Assembly: GCF_000420085.1 (NCBI RefSeq)
Contig: NZ_ATUG01000002.1
Coordinates: forward strand, 1,054,001-1,118,000
DNA: 64,000 nt
Source: Desulfospira joergensenii DSM 10085
GTDB lineage: Bacteria; Desulfobacterota; Desulfobacteria; Desulfobacterales; Desulfobacteraceae
Direction of reading: 5' to 3'
This document shows, in pieces, positions 8,089 to 16,405 of this stretch. Position 1 is the stretch's first letter, and every line of letters starts with the position of its first letter. The notes below the pieces were generated by a model. That model saw nothing but the letters and a program-made list of their open reading frames with translations, was not told the DNA's origin and ran no database searches. The position numbers were made by a program, and so were the translations under genes.

Positions 8089-9579
8089 TTATGGGTTTTC
8101 TTTCCTGTGCCGGTTCAGTCCCCTGAATGTCCCGAAGAGGACCAGGATCAACAGGAACATCAGGGGAAAGGCCGTGGCAATGGAAGCGGTCTGAATGGCC
8201 TTGAGGCTTCCGCTCCCGGCCAGGACCGCGGCCACAGCACCCAGGGCAATGCCCCAGAACGCCCTCAGGTTCCTTCCCGGATTCTCATGGCCGGACACGA
8301 ACATGGCCAGGGAAATGGCAGCTGAATTGGCGCTGGTCAGAAAGAAGGTGGCAATGAGAAAAATCAGGGCCACGGCCAGGATGCCCGTCATGGGCAGGTT
8401 CTGGGCTATGGCGAATATGGCGCTTTCCACTCCGTGTTCCTTGAGTGTGGCGGTTACGTCAAAATGGATGCCGGCACCGCCCACAACCCCGTACCAGAGA
8501 AAATTGCCCAGGGTGGGAAGGATCAGGGTGGCGGCAACGGTTTCCCGGACGGTCCGGCCTTTGGAGATCCGTGCGATGAATACGGCCACAAAGGGAGCCC
8601 AGCTCATCCACCATGCCCAGTAGAAAACGGTCCAGGAACCGATCCAGTTTCCCGTATCCCCGGGGCCGGTGAACAGGCTCATGGGAATAAAATGCTGGAA
8701 ATACTGTCCCAGGGAGTTGGTGGTCAGGTTGATCAGAAAAATGGTGGGGCCGGCCACCAGGATGAAAAACCAGACCAGGACAAAGATCCACATGTTGATA
8801 TCCCCCATAAGCTTGACCCCTTTTTCCAGGCCCGTGTACACGGACAGGGTGAAAATGGCGGTCAGAACCCCGATGATGAGATAGGTGGAGGATGGGCCCA
8901 GGGTCAGACCGTACTGGTACTTAAGTCCGGCGCTGAGCTGAAGGGCCACAAAGCCCGTGGTGGTGGCAAGGCCTCCCAGGGTGGCAAACACGGCAAAGAT
9001 GTCCAGGATCTTCCCCCAGGTGGTGTGGATCCGCTCACCGATGACATAGTAAAAGGCAGAGGAAAACTTCAGAGGCAGGTTTTTTGTAAAGCAGGCATGG
9101 GCCAGGGCAATGGTAAGCATGGCATAGATGGACCAGGCGGAAAGCCCCCAGTGGAAAAAGGAATAGGTCATGGCATTGGCCCCGGCCATCGGGGTAAGGG
9201 CCTCCCCGCCAAAGTAGGGGGGCGGAGTCATATAGTGGTAAGCCGGTTCGGCAGGCCCCCAGAATACGATGCCGGCGGCAATGGCAGACCCGAAGAGCAT
9301 GGCAAACCATGAAAAATTGGAAAATTCAGGTTTGTCCGTCTCAAGTCCCAGTTTTAAAGGTCCGTAGGCCGGTCCCATGAGGACAAAGCATCCGGCAACC
9401 AGCATGAAAACGGTGATAAGGTAGAGCCACCCCCAGGTGGTGGTGGTCCAGGCGAAAACGGCATTGATGGAATGACTCATGTTTTCCGGGAAAAGAACAG
9501 ACCAGAGGACAAAAAGAACGGTAACGGACGAAGAGACCCAGAAAATCATGGGGTCAAAGGGTTTGGTTGAATCTTTCAC
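8089..9579 (-). CDS. BCCT-family transporter (second copy), first gene of the betaine demethylation operon
   Basis: A 496-residue, multi-helix transporter of the BetP/OpuD family. It shows GSAIAAGIVFWGPAEPAYHY near residues 96-115 and WTVFYWAWWMSWAPFVA followed by ISKGRT near 315-340. The signature differs slightly from the first copy (WGPAEP against WSVAEP). It leads the mtgB-mtgC-mtgA operon behind the sigma-54 promoter at 9669-9684, so it probably imports the methyl donor for that operon. Glycine betaine is the best guess; carnitine or other betaines remain possible. Confidence 0.9.
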   Translation of the reverse strand: MKDSTKPFDPMIFWVSSSVTVLFVLWSVLFPENMSHSINAVFAWTTTTWGWLYLITVFMLVAGCFVLMGPAYGPLKLGLETDKPEFSNFSWFAMLFGSAIAAGIVFWGPAEPAYHYMTPPPYFGGEALTPMAGANAMTYSFFHWGLSAWSIYAMLTIALAHACFTKNLPLKFSSAFYYVIGERIHTTWGKILDIFAVFATLGGLATTTGFVALQLSAGLKYQYGLTLGPSSTYLIIGVLTAIFTLSVYTGLEKGVKLMGDINMWIFVLVWFFILVAGPTIFLINLTTNSLGQYFQHFIPMSLFTGPGDTGNWIGSWTVFYWAWWMSWAPFVAVFIARISKGRTVRETVAATLILPTLGNFLWYGVVGGAGIHFDVTATLKEHGVESAIFAIAQNLPMTGILAVALIFLIATFFLTSANSAAISLAMFVSGHENPGRNLRAFWGIALGAVAAVLAGSGSLKAIQTASIATAFPLMFLLILVLFGTFRGLNRHRKENP

Positions 9580-9668
9580 TCACAGGCTCCTGATAAATTG
9601 TGGGTACAACCACCTGCCCGGGTGACAACAACAGGCAGATGAATTTTTTTGCTATTCTGAAATAATAT

Positions 9669-9684
9669 AGCAGAATGTATGCCA
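9669..9684 (-). promoter_or_regulatory. Sigma-54 (-24/-12) promoter of the BCCT-mtgBCA operon
   Basis: The minus strand reads TGGCATACATTCTGCT, with the invariant GG and GC separated by exactly 10 nt as required for RpoN. It lies about 90 bp upstream of the BCCT start, giving a leader of roughly 80 nt. A sigma-54 activator gene sits immediately upstream in the same orientation. Confidence 0.82.
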
Positions 9685-9804
9685 GGGCCGGAAAATTCGG
9701 ATTTCGTTATCGTAAAGGTTTCATTTTAAAGGAAATTATGTGGATTTTAAACGATGAATGAGGGTATTGGAAAAATGACAATATTGAATGAAAAAAGAAA
9801 AAAA

Positions 9805-9820
9805 TTTTTCAGCTGAAAAA
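9805..9820. promoter_or_regulatory. Candidate enhancer (activator) site, 16-bp palindrome
   Basis: TTTTTCAGCTGAAAAA is a perfect 16-bp palindrome, 120-136 bp upstream of the -24 element, a normal distance for a sigma-54 activator binding site. The surroundings are very A/T-rich, so chance is possible. Assignment to the adjacent RocR-like activator is inferred. Confidence 0.42.
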
Positions 9821-9858
9821 AAATTGAACAAAGAAAATCACCCGGCTCACTTTTTCCG

Positions 9859-9880
9859 CAATTGTTAATTCTCCATTTTT
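9859..9880 (-). repeat. Dispersed A/T-rich repeat at a stop codon (copy A)
   Basis: The minus strand carries AATGGAGAATTAACAATTG, which overlaps the stop codon of the sigma-54 activator gene and encodes its last residues (MEN). Related copies lie at the stops of the metF-like gene (22176-22202) and polA (55715-55740). Confidence 0.5.
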
Positions 9881-11376
9881 AATTGATTAGGTCTGGGAAT
9901 ATAATCGGCCCGGAACAGTCCGTGCTTTTTTATCTTATAGTGGAGCAGCTGGCGGGAAATCCCCAGGCTCTGGGCCGCCTGGGTCACATTGCCCCCGGTC
10001 CGGGCAAGGGCCTGTTCCACTGCCGCCTTTTCCCGGTCTGCCTGGGCCCGGACAAGGCCTGGGGCTTGGCCCGGACCGGGCTCCGGCTCCGGGGGGGCAT
10101 GGCCGGGAGCGGGGGGAGCAGGGATATCCTGGAAAAGAACAGGTTCTGAATCGGGCAGGGGGCTTGTCTGTTCCAGGGAATCCAGGCCCGGTGTGAAATG
10201 TTCCAGACCCAGTTTTTTCTCCCGGGTCACCATGTTCATGGTCCCTTCGATGAGATGCTCCAGTTCCCGGATATTTCCGGGCCATCTATAGGTGGTGAGC
10301 AAATCCCAGACATCCCTGGAGACCCTTCTGACATTGGTTCCCAGCCTCAGGTTGTACTTCTCTATAAAATGGCCCACCAATTCTTCCAGGCTGTCCAGTC
10401 TTTCCCTCAGGGGCGGCAGCTTGACCATGACCACCCCCAGCCGGTAGAACAGGTCGGTTCGAAGCTTTCCCTGCTGAATGGCCACCCGGGGGTCCTGGCT
10501 CACCGAAGAGATGATCTTGACCTGGACCCGGGTTTCCTGCACCGATCCCAGGCGCCGGACCCTTTTTTCCTGGATGGCCCGGAGCAGTTTGGCCTGAAGA
10601 GCCACGGGCATGGCCAGGAGTTCATCCAGAAACAGGGTGCCGTTGTCTGCCTGCTCAAAGAGCCCGGGCTTGTCCATGGCCCCGGTAAATGCCCCCCGGG
10701 TGGTTCCGAAAAGCATTCCTTCCAGCAGGTCATGGGGGATGGCGGCACAGTTGACGGCCACATATTTTTCCCCGCGTCTGGGGCTGTGGTTGTGGATGGA
10801 CTGGGCAAAGAGTTCTTTCCCGGTTCCGGTTTCCCCCTGGATCATGATGGGGGAAAATGAGGCGGCTGCCTTCCGGGCCAGGTCCTTGACCCGTAAAAAC
10901 TCCGGACTGGAACCGATCAGATCTTCAAAGGTGAACTGGGTGCCGTTTCCCATGTCCGACCGGCATTCCCTGGCCGGGGGAGACGATTTCCGGAGCAGTT
11001 CATAATCCTTGACAAAACAGATGACCCCGGTGATTTTTTTCCTGCTGGTCAGGGGATAAACACTGGTGATGGTATTGGCCACTTTTCCCGAGGCGGTCCG
11101 GTAGAGAAAGGCCTCATTTTTGATGGCCCGGCCCCGGTTAATGCACTGCATGATCATGCTGGTGCGGTTGTTGAGCTCGTAGATCTCCGTGACTTTTTTG
11201 CCCATGGCCTCTTTTACCGGGATATTGTCGATTTTGGCCTGGGCCTGGTTGTAAAAGCGGATGAAACCGGCAATATCGGCTATGATGACCCCGTCGTCCA
11301 TCTGGTCCAGGACCGGGAAAAAATCAATATCCTCCATGTCCAGCATTTCGAGGAAAGGTTTCATGGGTCGGGTCAT
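9865..11376 (-). CDS. Sigma-54-dependent transcriptional activator, RocR-like (PAS, AAA+, Fis-type HTH)
   Basis: From ATG 11376 the protein has 503 residues: PAS domain about 20-125, AAA+ ATPase about 150-390 with Walker A GETGTGKE (181-188), the sigma-54 contact loop GAFTGA (228-233) and Walker B GTLFLDEL (246-253), then a C-terminal Fis-type helix-turn-helix. LFGTTRGAFTGA followed by DKPGLFEQA is characteristic of the RocR branch. It has no receiver domain, so the PAS domain probably senses a small molecule. Its position just upstream of the sigma-54 promoter of the betaine operon makes it the likely activator. The frame is open to TTG 11448, but ATG 11376 has GGA at suitable distance. Confidence 0.9.
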   Translation of the reverse strand: MTRPMKPFLEMLDMEDIDFFPVLDQMDDGVIIADIAGFIRFYNQAQAKIDNIPVKEAMGKKVTEIYELNNRTSMIMQCINRGRAIKNEAFLYRTASGKVANTITSVYPLTSRKKITGVICFVKDYELLRKSSPPARECRSDMGNGTQFTFEDLIGSSPEFLRVKDLARKAAASFSPIMIQGETGTGKELFAQSIHNHSPRRGEKYVAVNCAAIPHDLLEGMLFGTTRGAFTGAMDKPGLFEQADNGTLFLDELLAMPVALQAKLLRAIQEKRVRRLGSVQETRVQVKIISSVSQDPRVAIQQGKLRTDLFYRLGVVMVKLPPLRERLDSLEELVGHFIEKYNLRLGTNVRRVSRDVWDLLTTYRWPGNIRELEHLIEGTMNMVTREKKLGLEHFTPGLDSLEQTSPLPDSEPVLFQDIPAPPAPGHAPPEPEPGPGQAPGLVRAQADREKAAVEQALARTGGNVTQAAQSLGISRQLLHYKIKKHGLFRADYIPRPNQLKMEN

Positions 11377-11489
11377 TGTTTCCAAGCCTAAAGTCAAAAG
11401 TCCAAAGGCAAAAGCGGGATCGGTCTTCGGCCGGGAAAAAGAGAGCAAAACATGAATTCAAGCAGCGATTGGCCGGCCCCTTTCCCAGG

Positions 11490-12287
11490 TTAACGTTTCA
11501 AGCCCTCCGGAATCATGCAGACCGGTATGGGATCCATCTTGTGGCGGTTGGCCGCGTGAAATCCGTTAAAGATCTCCAGCACCTCTTTCTGGCGCGGGGT
11601 CAGGCTTTCGTCTGCCCCTTCCTTGTCCCGGCCTTTCAGATCCAGATGGGCCATGGCCCATTCCAGCTCGGCATAGGTGGCCCCGATCTGGTTTTCATCG
11701 GTCCGGTCATCATCCCAAAGACCGTCCGTGGGCCGGGCATTGAGGATGTCCCGGCTGACACCCAGTTCCTTTCCAAGGGCGTAAACTTCGGATTTCATCA
11801 GGTCCGCGATGGGGGAGAGATCCACACCTCCGTCCCCGTATTTGGTGTAAAAGCCCACGCCAAAGTCTTCCACGCGGTTCCCGGTGCCGGCCACGAGCCT
11901 CTTATGGTGGGAGGCAAATGCGTACAGGGTCAGCATTCGCAGTCGTGACCTTGTATTGGCCATGGTGAGACCGTCCTGGATCGGGTCCGGGAAACTCGCC
12001 TTGATCTGATCAAATGCCGGGGTCAGATCCATATCCTGGCCAGTGACATTGTCGTAGGTGTTCTCAAGCCATTTTATATGGGCCGAGGACCGGGATACCT
12101 GGTCAGAAGCCTGGTGGATGGGCATGTTCAGAACCAGTACTTTCAGCCCGGTCCGGGCACATAAGGTAGAAGTTACGGCAGAGTCGATACCGCCGGATAC
12201 GCCCACGACAAATCCTGCCATTCCCGAGGCCTTGGCATAGTTTTTCAGCCAGAGGGTGATGTGATCAATTATCTGAAGGGTTTTCAT
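11490..12287 (-). CDS. nadE: NH3-dependent NAD+ synthetase
   Basis: A 265-residue N-type ATP pyrophosphatase. It has the PP-loop SGGIDS at residues 31-36 and the later segments VAGTGNRVEDFGVGFYTKYG and DLSPIADLMKSEVY, all typical of NadE. It makes NAD+ from deamido-NAD+, ATP and ammonia. The N-terminal glutaminase domain of the long form is absent, so it should use free ammonia. It lies upstream of the sigma-54 activator gene on the same strand, 113 bp away, with no evident functional link. Confidence 0.93.
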   Translation of the reverse strand: MKTLQIIDHITLWLKNYAKASGMAGFVVGVSGGIDSAVTSTLCARTGLKVLVLNMPIHQASDQVSRSSAHIKWLENTYDNVTGQDMDLTPAFDQIKASFPDPIQDGLTMANTRSRLRMLTLYAFASHHKRLVAGTGNRVEDFGVGFYTKYGDGGVDLSPIADLMKSEVYALGKELGVSRDILNARPTDGLWDDDRTDENQIGATYAELEWAMAHLDLKGRDKEGADESLTPRQKEVLEIFNGFHAANRHKMDPIPVCMIPEGLKR

Positions 12288-12434
12288 CTTTCATTCCATG
12301 TTGGTTTTTTATCGGTTCCATATGAAAGTCCAACGTAAAGAATTTTTGATTTTTAAAATCGAAAGCCTTTACCTTTTCAACATTGGTTGTGGCTCTGGGG
12401 CCATGTGGGTTATAGGTAAATTCGGCCGCTTTTG

Positions 12435-15173
12435 TCAATGGTTGTCACTGCTTTCGTTTTTGGATTCCGGTTCCGGATTCGGGGCGTTCGGGACCCTTTT
12501 GTCCGTGATGGAGCGGATATGAATATCCCGCTGGGGAAAGCTGATTTCAATGTCCCTTTCCCGGAAGAGCCGGTCAATTTCAAAACGGACTTCAGTCTCT
12601 ACTTTCAGCATATTGTCTATATCCGTCCAGATCCGCAGGATGAATATCAGGGCGCTGTCTCCAAAGTCCCTGAAAAGTACGTCGGGTTTGGGGTATTTGA
12701 GGATTTTGGGGGTGGTCCGGGCGATTTCAAGGAGGGTGTCCCTGACCAGGGTTACATCAGACCCGTAGGCCACTCCCACGGTGATTTTTCTTCGAAGCCT
12801 CTTGTCCTTGAAGCTCCAGTTTGTGACTTCGCTGCTGATAAACTGGGAATTGGGGATGATCAAAGAGGCGTTGTCATAGGTCTGAACCACTGTGGAGCGG
12901 AAGTTGATCTTTTTGACCGTGGCCCAGGTGCCGTTGATTTCCACATCGTCACCCAGCTGGATGGGCCGCTCAAAAAGGAGGATGATGCCGGATATGAAAT
13001 TATTGAAAATATTCTGAAGGCCGAAACCCAGCCCGATGCCCAGGGCGCCAAAGGCAACGGCCAGGGAAGCCGTATTGAGACCAAAAACATGAAGAGCCAC
13101 AAGGACGCCGAACATCCATATCACGTAAAGGGTAATGGTGGTGATAGAGTCCTGGAGACCGGCTTCCATTCCGCTGCGGTTTAAGAATTTAACCTGGAAA
13201 ATCCATCGCCACAGCCGGGTAAGGGCATAGGTGAACAAAAGAGCCAGGACGGCGTAAACAATTCCAAGGACACTGAAACTCATGCTTCCCACGTGTAAGG
13301 GAACCGCAAGTGCCTGGTAGATCCTTGCCAGAAGTGTCTGCTGGCTGCCCCAGGCCAATAAGATGAGAATGACGAGGGAGATGAGCCAGATGAGCTGGCC
13401 GAATCGGATGGCAAGCCATTGGACCGGGTAATCATCATAGAGAAATTCATCTCTTTGGGCCTTGCTCTTCTCTTTATGATAGTGGTCCCATTCTTTGAGC
13501 AGCAAATGGAAAATCAACCACCACAGCAGGAGAGCAATGGTCCGCCCCCAGGACAGGAGCCAGTGGACAGAGAGTGTGCCGTATCCGATCATGTCGAGTA
13601 AAAGGGTCATCCCTCCCAGGGTATAAAAGAAATATTTACACCCGAAAATAAGGAGCGCTTTTTTCCGGTCCTCTGTTTTGGCTCTTTCCTTAAAATCGGA
13701 CAGCCGGATATCTTTCCAGATCAGAGAGGTCCACAGGATGATATAGGAGGCAAAGGCCAGGCGAAGAAAAATCAGGATTCCGGAATCCTGGCCCAGGGCA
13801 AATTGAACCAGCAGATAAGACCAGGCAAAAACCCGGATTCCCTTTATGATTCCTTTCACCGGCCCTGTTTTTGCCTGCAATAAACCCATGTCCCCGGGCC
13901 AGAATGACAGGGCCAGAATCAACCAGCGGGATATCAGCCAGACGTAGAGGAAATTCTTAAGCAGTTGCAGAACAGGCATCAGCGGGTAGAGGGAATCCAT
14001 ATGGCTGTAAAGGTAGACGAGGACGGTAATTCCCCCAAGCCGGAATGACCGGTTTATTATTTTCAGAACCATGAGGTGCCATTTGCCCAATTTTTCCAGG
14101 AGGGGCTGGTCCAAAGCTCTGGCGGCGGCTTTTTGAAGCCGGGTCAATGCAAGTAAGGCGGCTCCAAAGACAATGACCAGGGAAACCAGAATAAGCCCGG
14201 CGCTTTCCCATAGTTTTTGAAGCATGTCACTCCAGAACCCGGGCTTGCCCATTTCAAGGAACCTGTCCAAAAAACGGCTGAATTCGTCCTTTAAAAGGGC
14301 GGTTCCTCCGGGCCGGAAAAAATTTTTCCGCCTTTCAAACAGGTCCTGTTTTTTCCGTTTTTCAATGAAGTCGTCAAACTGATCGGATAGACCTGAAAAG
14401 GATTCCTGCAACTGCTTTATACTCTCCAGGCGGGTTTCATGGATCTGTTTGATCTGCACAAGGATCTTCTCTTTTGCCCTGAGAATGTCCAGAAGTTTTT
14501 TTGCATTGGCTTTAAGCGTGGGGATGGCTTTGTCTGCCGGCTTCATCATGGCGAGTTCCCCAAGCTGCTTTTCAATTAATTGGATCTGCTGGTCTATATT
14601 CTTTTTTTCGGAAATCAGGGTATTCAGGCGGGGGCTGATCTCGTCGACCATTTTCTGTATTTCAATGATTGCCTCCTTGAGATCAGACCTGGCATTTTGA
14701 AGTGTGTGGACTTCAGCCCCCGATGAGAGCAGCAGGTTCCCCAAGGAGGATACCTGCAGCTGGTATCCGTTTGTGGCCGCCGACAGATAGAGCCTTTCCC
14801 GTTCTACCCGTAAAAGTTTGGCCTTGTACTCTTCCAGGTTGGCGGCTTCCGTGGTCAATGAATATTTAATGGTCTGCCCCAGATCGCGGATCAGTTCATG
14901 GTCCAGGTCGGCAGAGGGTTCTGCCCCGGCAAAGCAGGGACAGAAAAAGGCCTGGAGGATCAAAATGACCAGGACATGGATTCCCCGCCGGACCCATATC
15001 CGGGATGGGATGGGCATGGAAACTTCAGAAGATGTCGGCAGCCGCTTATTTGTCATCATTGTAATGCCGGTTGAATCCGGTCCTTGTATCGGTTTGCCCC
15101 GGAGGGTCATTTCTTTTGTCGATTGAGGGATTGGCACGGGAAGGGTCCGGGACCCGGACTGGGCTAAAGCCAT
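12435..15173 (-). CDS. Large MscS-family mechanosensitive channel (MscK/MscM-like)
   Basis: A 912-residue inner-membrane protein. After a basic/hydrophobic segment (about 60-82, possible signal sequence, RRGIHVLVILILQAF) comes a predicted periplasmic coiled-coil region (about 95-300), a series of membrane helices (about 310-690) and the MscS module, whose pore helix is LAVAFGALGIGLGFGLQNIF, followed by the beta domain (FERPIQLGDDVEI). It should open under osmotic down-shock, which fits a cell that imports betaines. The ATG at 15173 overlaps the end of corA and has AAAAGGA upstream, suggesting translational coupling; the Pro/Ser-rich first ~50 residues are unusual, and a later start cannot be excluded. 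Confidence 0.88.
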   Translation of the reverse strand: MALAQSGSRTLPVPIPQSTKEMTLRGKPIQGPDSTGITMMTNKRLPTSSEVSMPIPSRIWVRRGIHVLVILILQAFFCPCFAGAEPSADLDHELIRDLGQTIKYSLTTEAANLEEYKAKLLRVERERLYLSAATNGYQLQVSSLGNLLLSSGAEVHTLQNARSDLKEAIIEIQKMVDEISPRLNTLISEKKNIDQQIQLIEKQLGELAMMKPADKAIPTLKANAKKLLDILRAKEKILVQIKQIHETRLESIKQLQESFSGLSDQFDDFIEKRKKQDLFERRKNFFRPGGTALLKDEFSRFLDRFLEMGKPGFWSDMLQKLWESAGLILVSLVIVFGAALLALTRLQKAAARALDQPLLEKLGKWHLMVLKIINRSFRLGGITVLVYLYSHMDSLYPLMPVLQLLKNFLYVWLISRWLILALSFWPGDMGLLQAKTGPVKGIIKGIRVFAWSYLLVQFALGQDSGILIFLRLAFASYIILWTSLIWKDIRLSDFKERAKTEDRKKALLIFGCKYFFYTLGGMTLLLDMIGYGTLSVHWLLSWGRTIALLLWWLIFHLLLKEWDHYHKEKSKAQRDEFLYDDYPVQWLAIRFGQLIWLISLVILILLAWGSQQTLLARIYQALAVPLHVGSMSFSVLGIVYAVLALLFTYALTRLWRWIFQVKFLNRSGMEAGLQDSITTITLYVIWMFGVLVALHVFGLNTASLAVAFGALGIGLGFGLQNIFNNFISGIILLFERPIQLGDDVEINGTWATVKKINFRSTVVQTYDNASLIIPNSQFISSEVTNWSFKDKRLRRKITVGVAYGSDVTLVRDTLLEIARTTPKILKYPKPDVLFRDFGDSALIFILRIWTDIDNMLKVETEVRFEIDRLFRERDIEISFPQRDIHIRSITDKRVPNAPNPEPESKNESSDNH

Positions 15174-16228
15174 TTTTTCCTTTTAAAATATCCGACCATA
15201 ATCCCTCCGATTCCTGCCATGATGACCAATAGAATATAGTAGCCCCATTTCCATTTAAGTTCGGGCATGAATTCAAAGTTCATCCCGTAAATTCCGGCCA
15301 GGAATGTCAAAGGGATGAAAATGGTGGCAATGATGGTGAGGACCTTCATGACTTCGTTCATGCGGTTGCTGACCGTGGATAAATAAAGATCCAGCATGCT
15401 GGAAAGCAGTTCCCTGAAAGATTCTATGATATCGATGACATGAATGATATGGTCATAAACATCGGCCAGAAAAATATCCGTGGATTCATGGAGCAGGGCG
15501 GAGTCGGACTTCATCAGCTTGCTGAGCACCTCCCTGACCGGCCAGACCTGTTTGCGGAAAAAAATCATCTCCCTTTTTGACTTATGAATCTGATCCAGGC
15601 AGGAAGGCTCGGGATTGTCCAGAAGGTCCTGTTCCAGGTCTTCTATTTTATCTCCAACCGTGGAAAGAATATTATAATAATCATCCACCGAGGCATCCAT
15701 CAGGGCATATGCCAGATATCCGGACCCATGCTTCCTGATCCGCCCCTTCCCATCACGGATTCTCTCCCGTACCGGTTTAAAATAGTCCCTGCCGGTTTCC
15801 TGGAAGGAGATTAAAAAATTCTGGCCCACAATCAAACTTATCTGCTCAGCCCCCACCCGTTCTTTGGACCCATCATAGGTCAGTTGCTTGAAAACCACGT
15901 AGAGGTAGTCGTCAAAATCCTCTGCTTTGGGCCTCTGCCCCGGATTGACAATATCTTCCAGGGTCAGGTTGTGAATGCCGAAATGGCGGCCCAGTTTTTC
16001 CAGCAAAGGGATATCATGCAGACCCTGGATGTGGATCCAGCTTACGCTTTTTTTTTCTTTAAAGGGGAAGGCCTCTTCCACATTTTTGATCTCTTTATCC
16101 GTTATCCCGTCTTGATCATAGTCCAATAAAGAGATCTTGATCGTTTCAACCCTGGCTTCTCCCTCCAGTATGAGTGTTCCCGGAGCTGAGCCGGACTTTT
16201 TATTGGATTTTTTTATGAATCGGGGCAT
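15164..16228 (-). CDS. corA: CorA-family magnesium/divalent cation channel
   Basis: A 354-residue protein with the large N-terminal cytoplasmic funnel and two C-terminal membrane helices. The selectivity motif YGMNFEFMPEL starts at residue 314, and the protein ends with the basic cluster KRKKWL. It imports Mg2+ (or Co2+/Ni2+) as a pentamer. The 3' end overlaps the start of the MscS-like gene by 10 bp, so the two form a unit. Confidence 0.94.
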   Translation of the reverse strand: MPRFIKKSNKKSGSAPGTLILEGEARVETIKISLLDYDQDGITDKEIKNVEEAFPFKEKKSVSWIHIQGLHDIPLLEKLGRHFGIHNLTLEDIVNPGQRPKAEDFDDYLYVVFKQLTYDGSKERVGAEQISLIVGQNFLISFQETGRDYFKPVRERIRDGKGRIRKHGSGYLAYALMDASVDDYYNILSTVGDKIEDLEQDLLDNPEPSCLDQIHKSKREMIFFRKQVWPVREVLSKLMKSDSALLHESTDIFLADVYDHIIHVIDIIESFRELLSSMLDLYLSTVSNRMNEVMKVLTIIATIFIPLTFLAGIYGMNFEFMPELKWKWGYYILLVIMAGIGGIMVGYFKRKKWL

Positions 16229-16405
16229 GGCTGATCTTCCAAATTAAAAGGGAACAGGTGTTTATCCGCTCTGTTTTTATACAATTATCCAGGGGAATTT
16301 GAAAGGCGAAAATGTCAGACAGACAGGGGGACTTAAATATTGAGGTCCGGCTGTCGGGGCTTCCGCTCCGAAGAGGGAAGGATCTTTACGGCCTCTGGAT
16401 CTGAT

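Noticed and set aside
15046..15276. Separate minus-strand 76-codon frame at the corA/mscS junction
   Set aside because: It overlaps the ends of two clear genes in another frame and has no motif.
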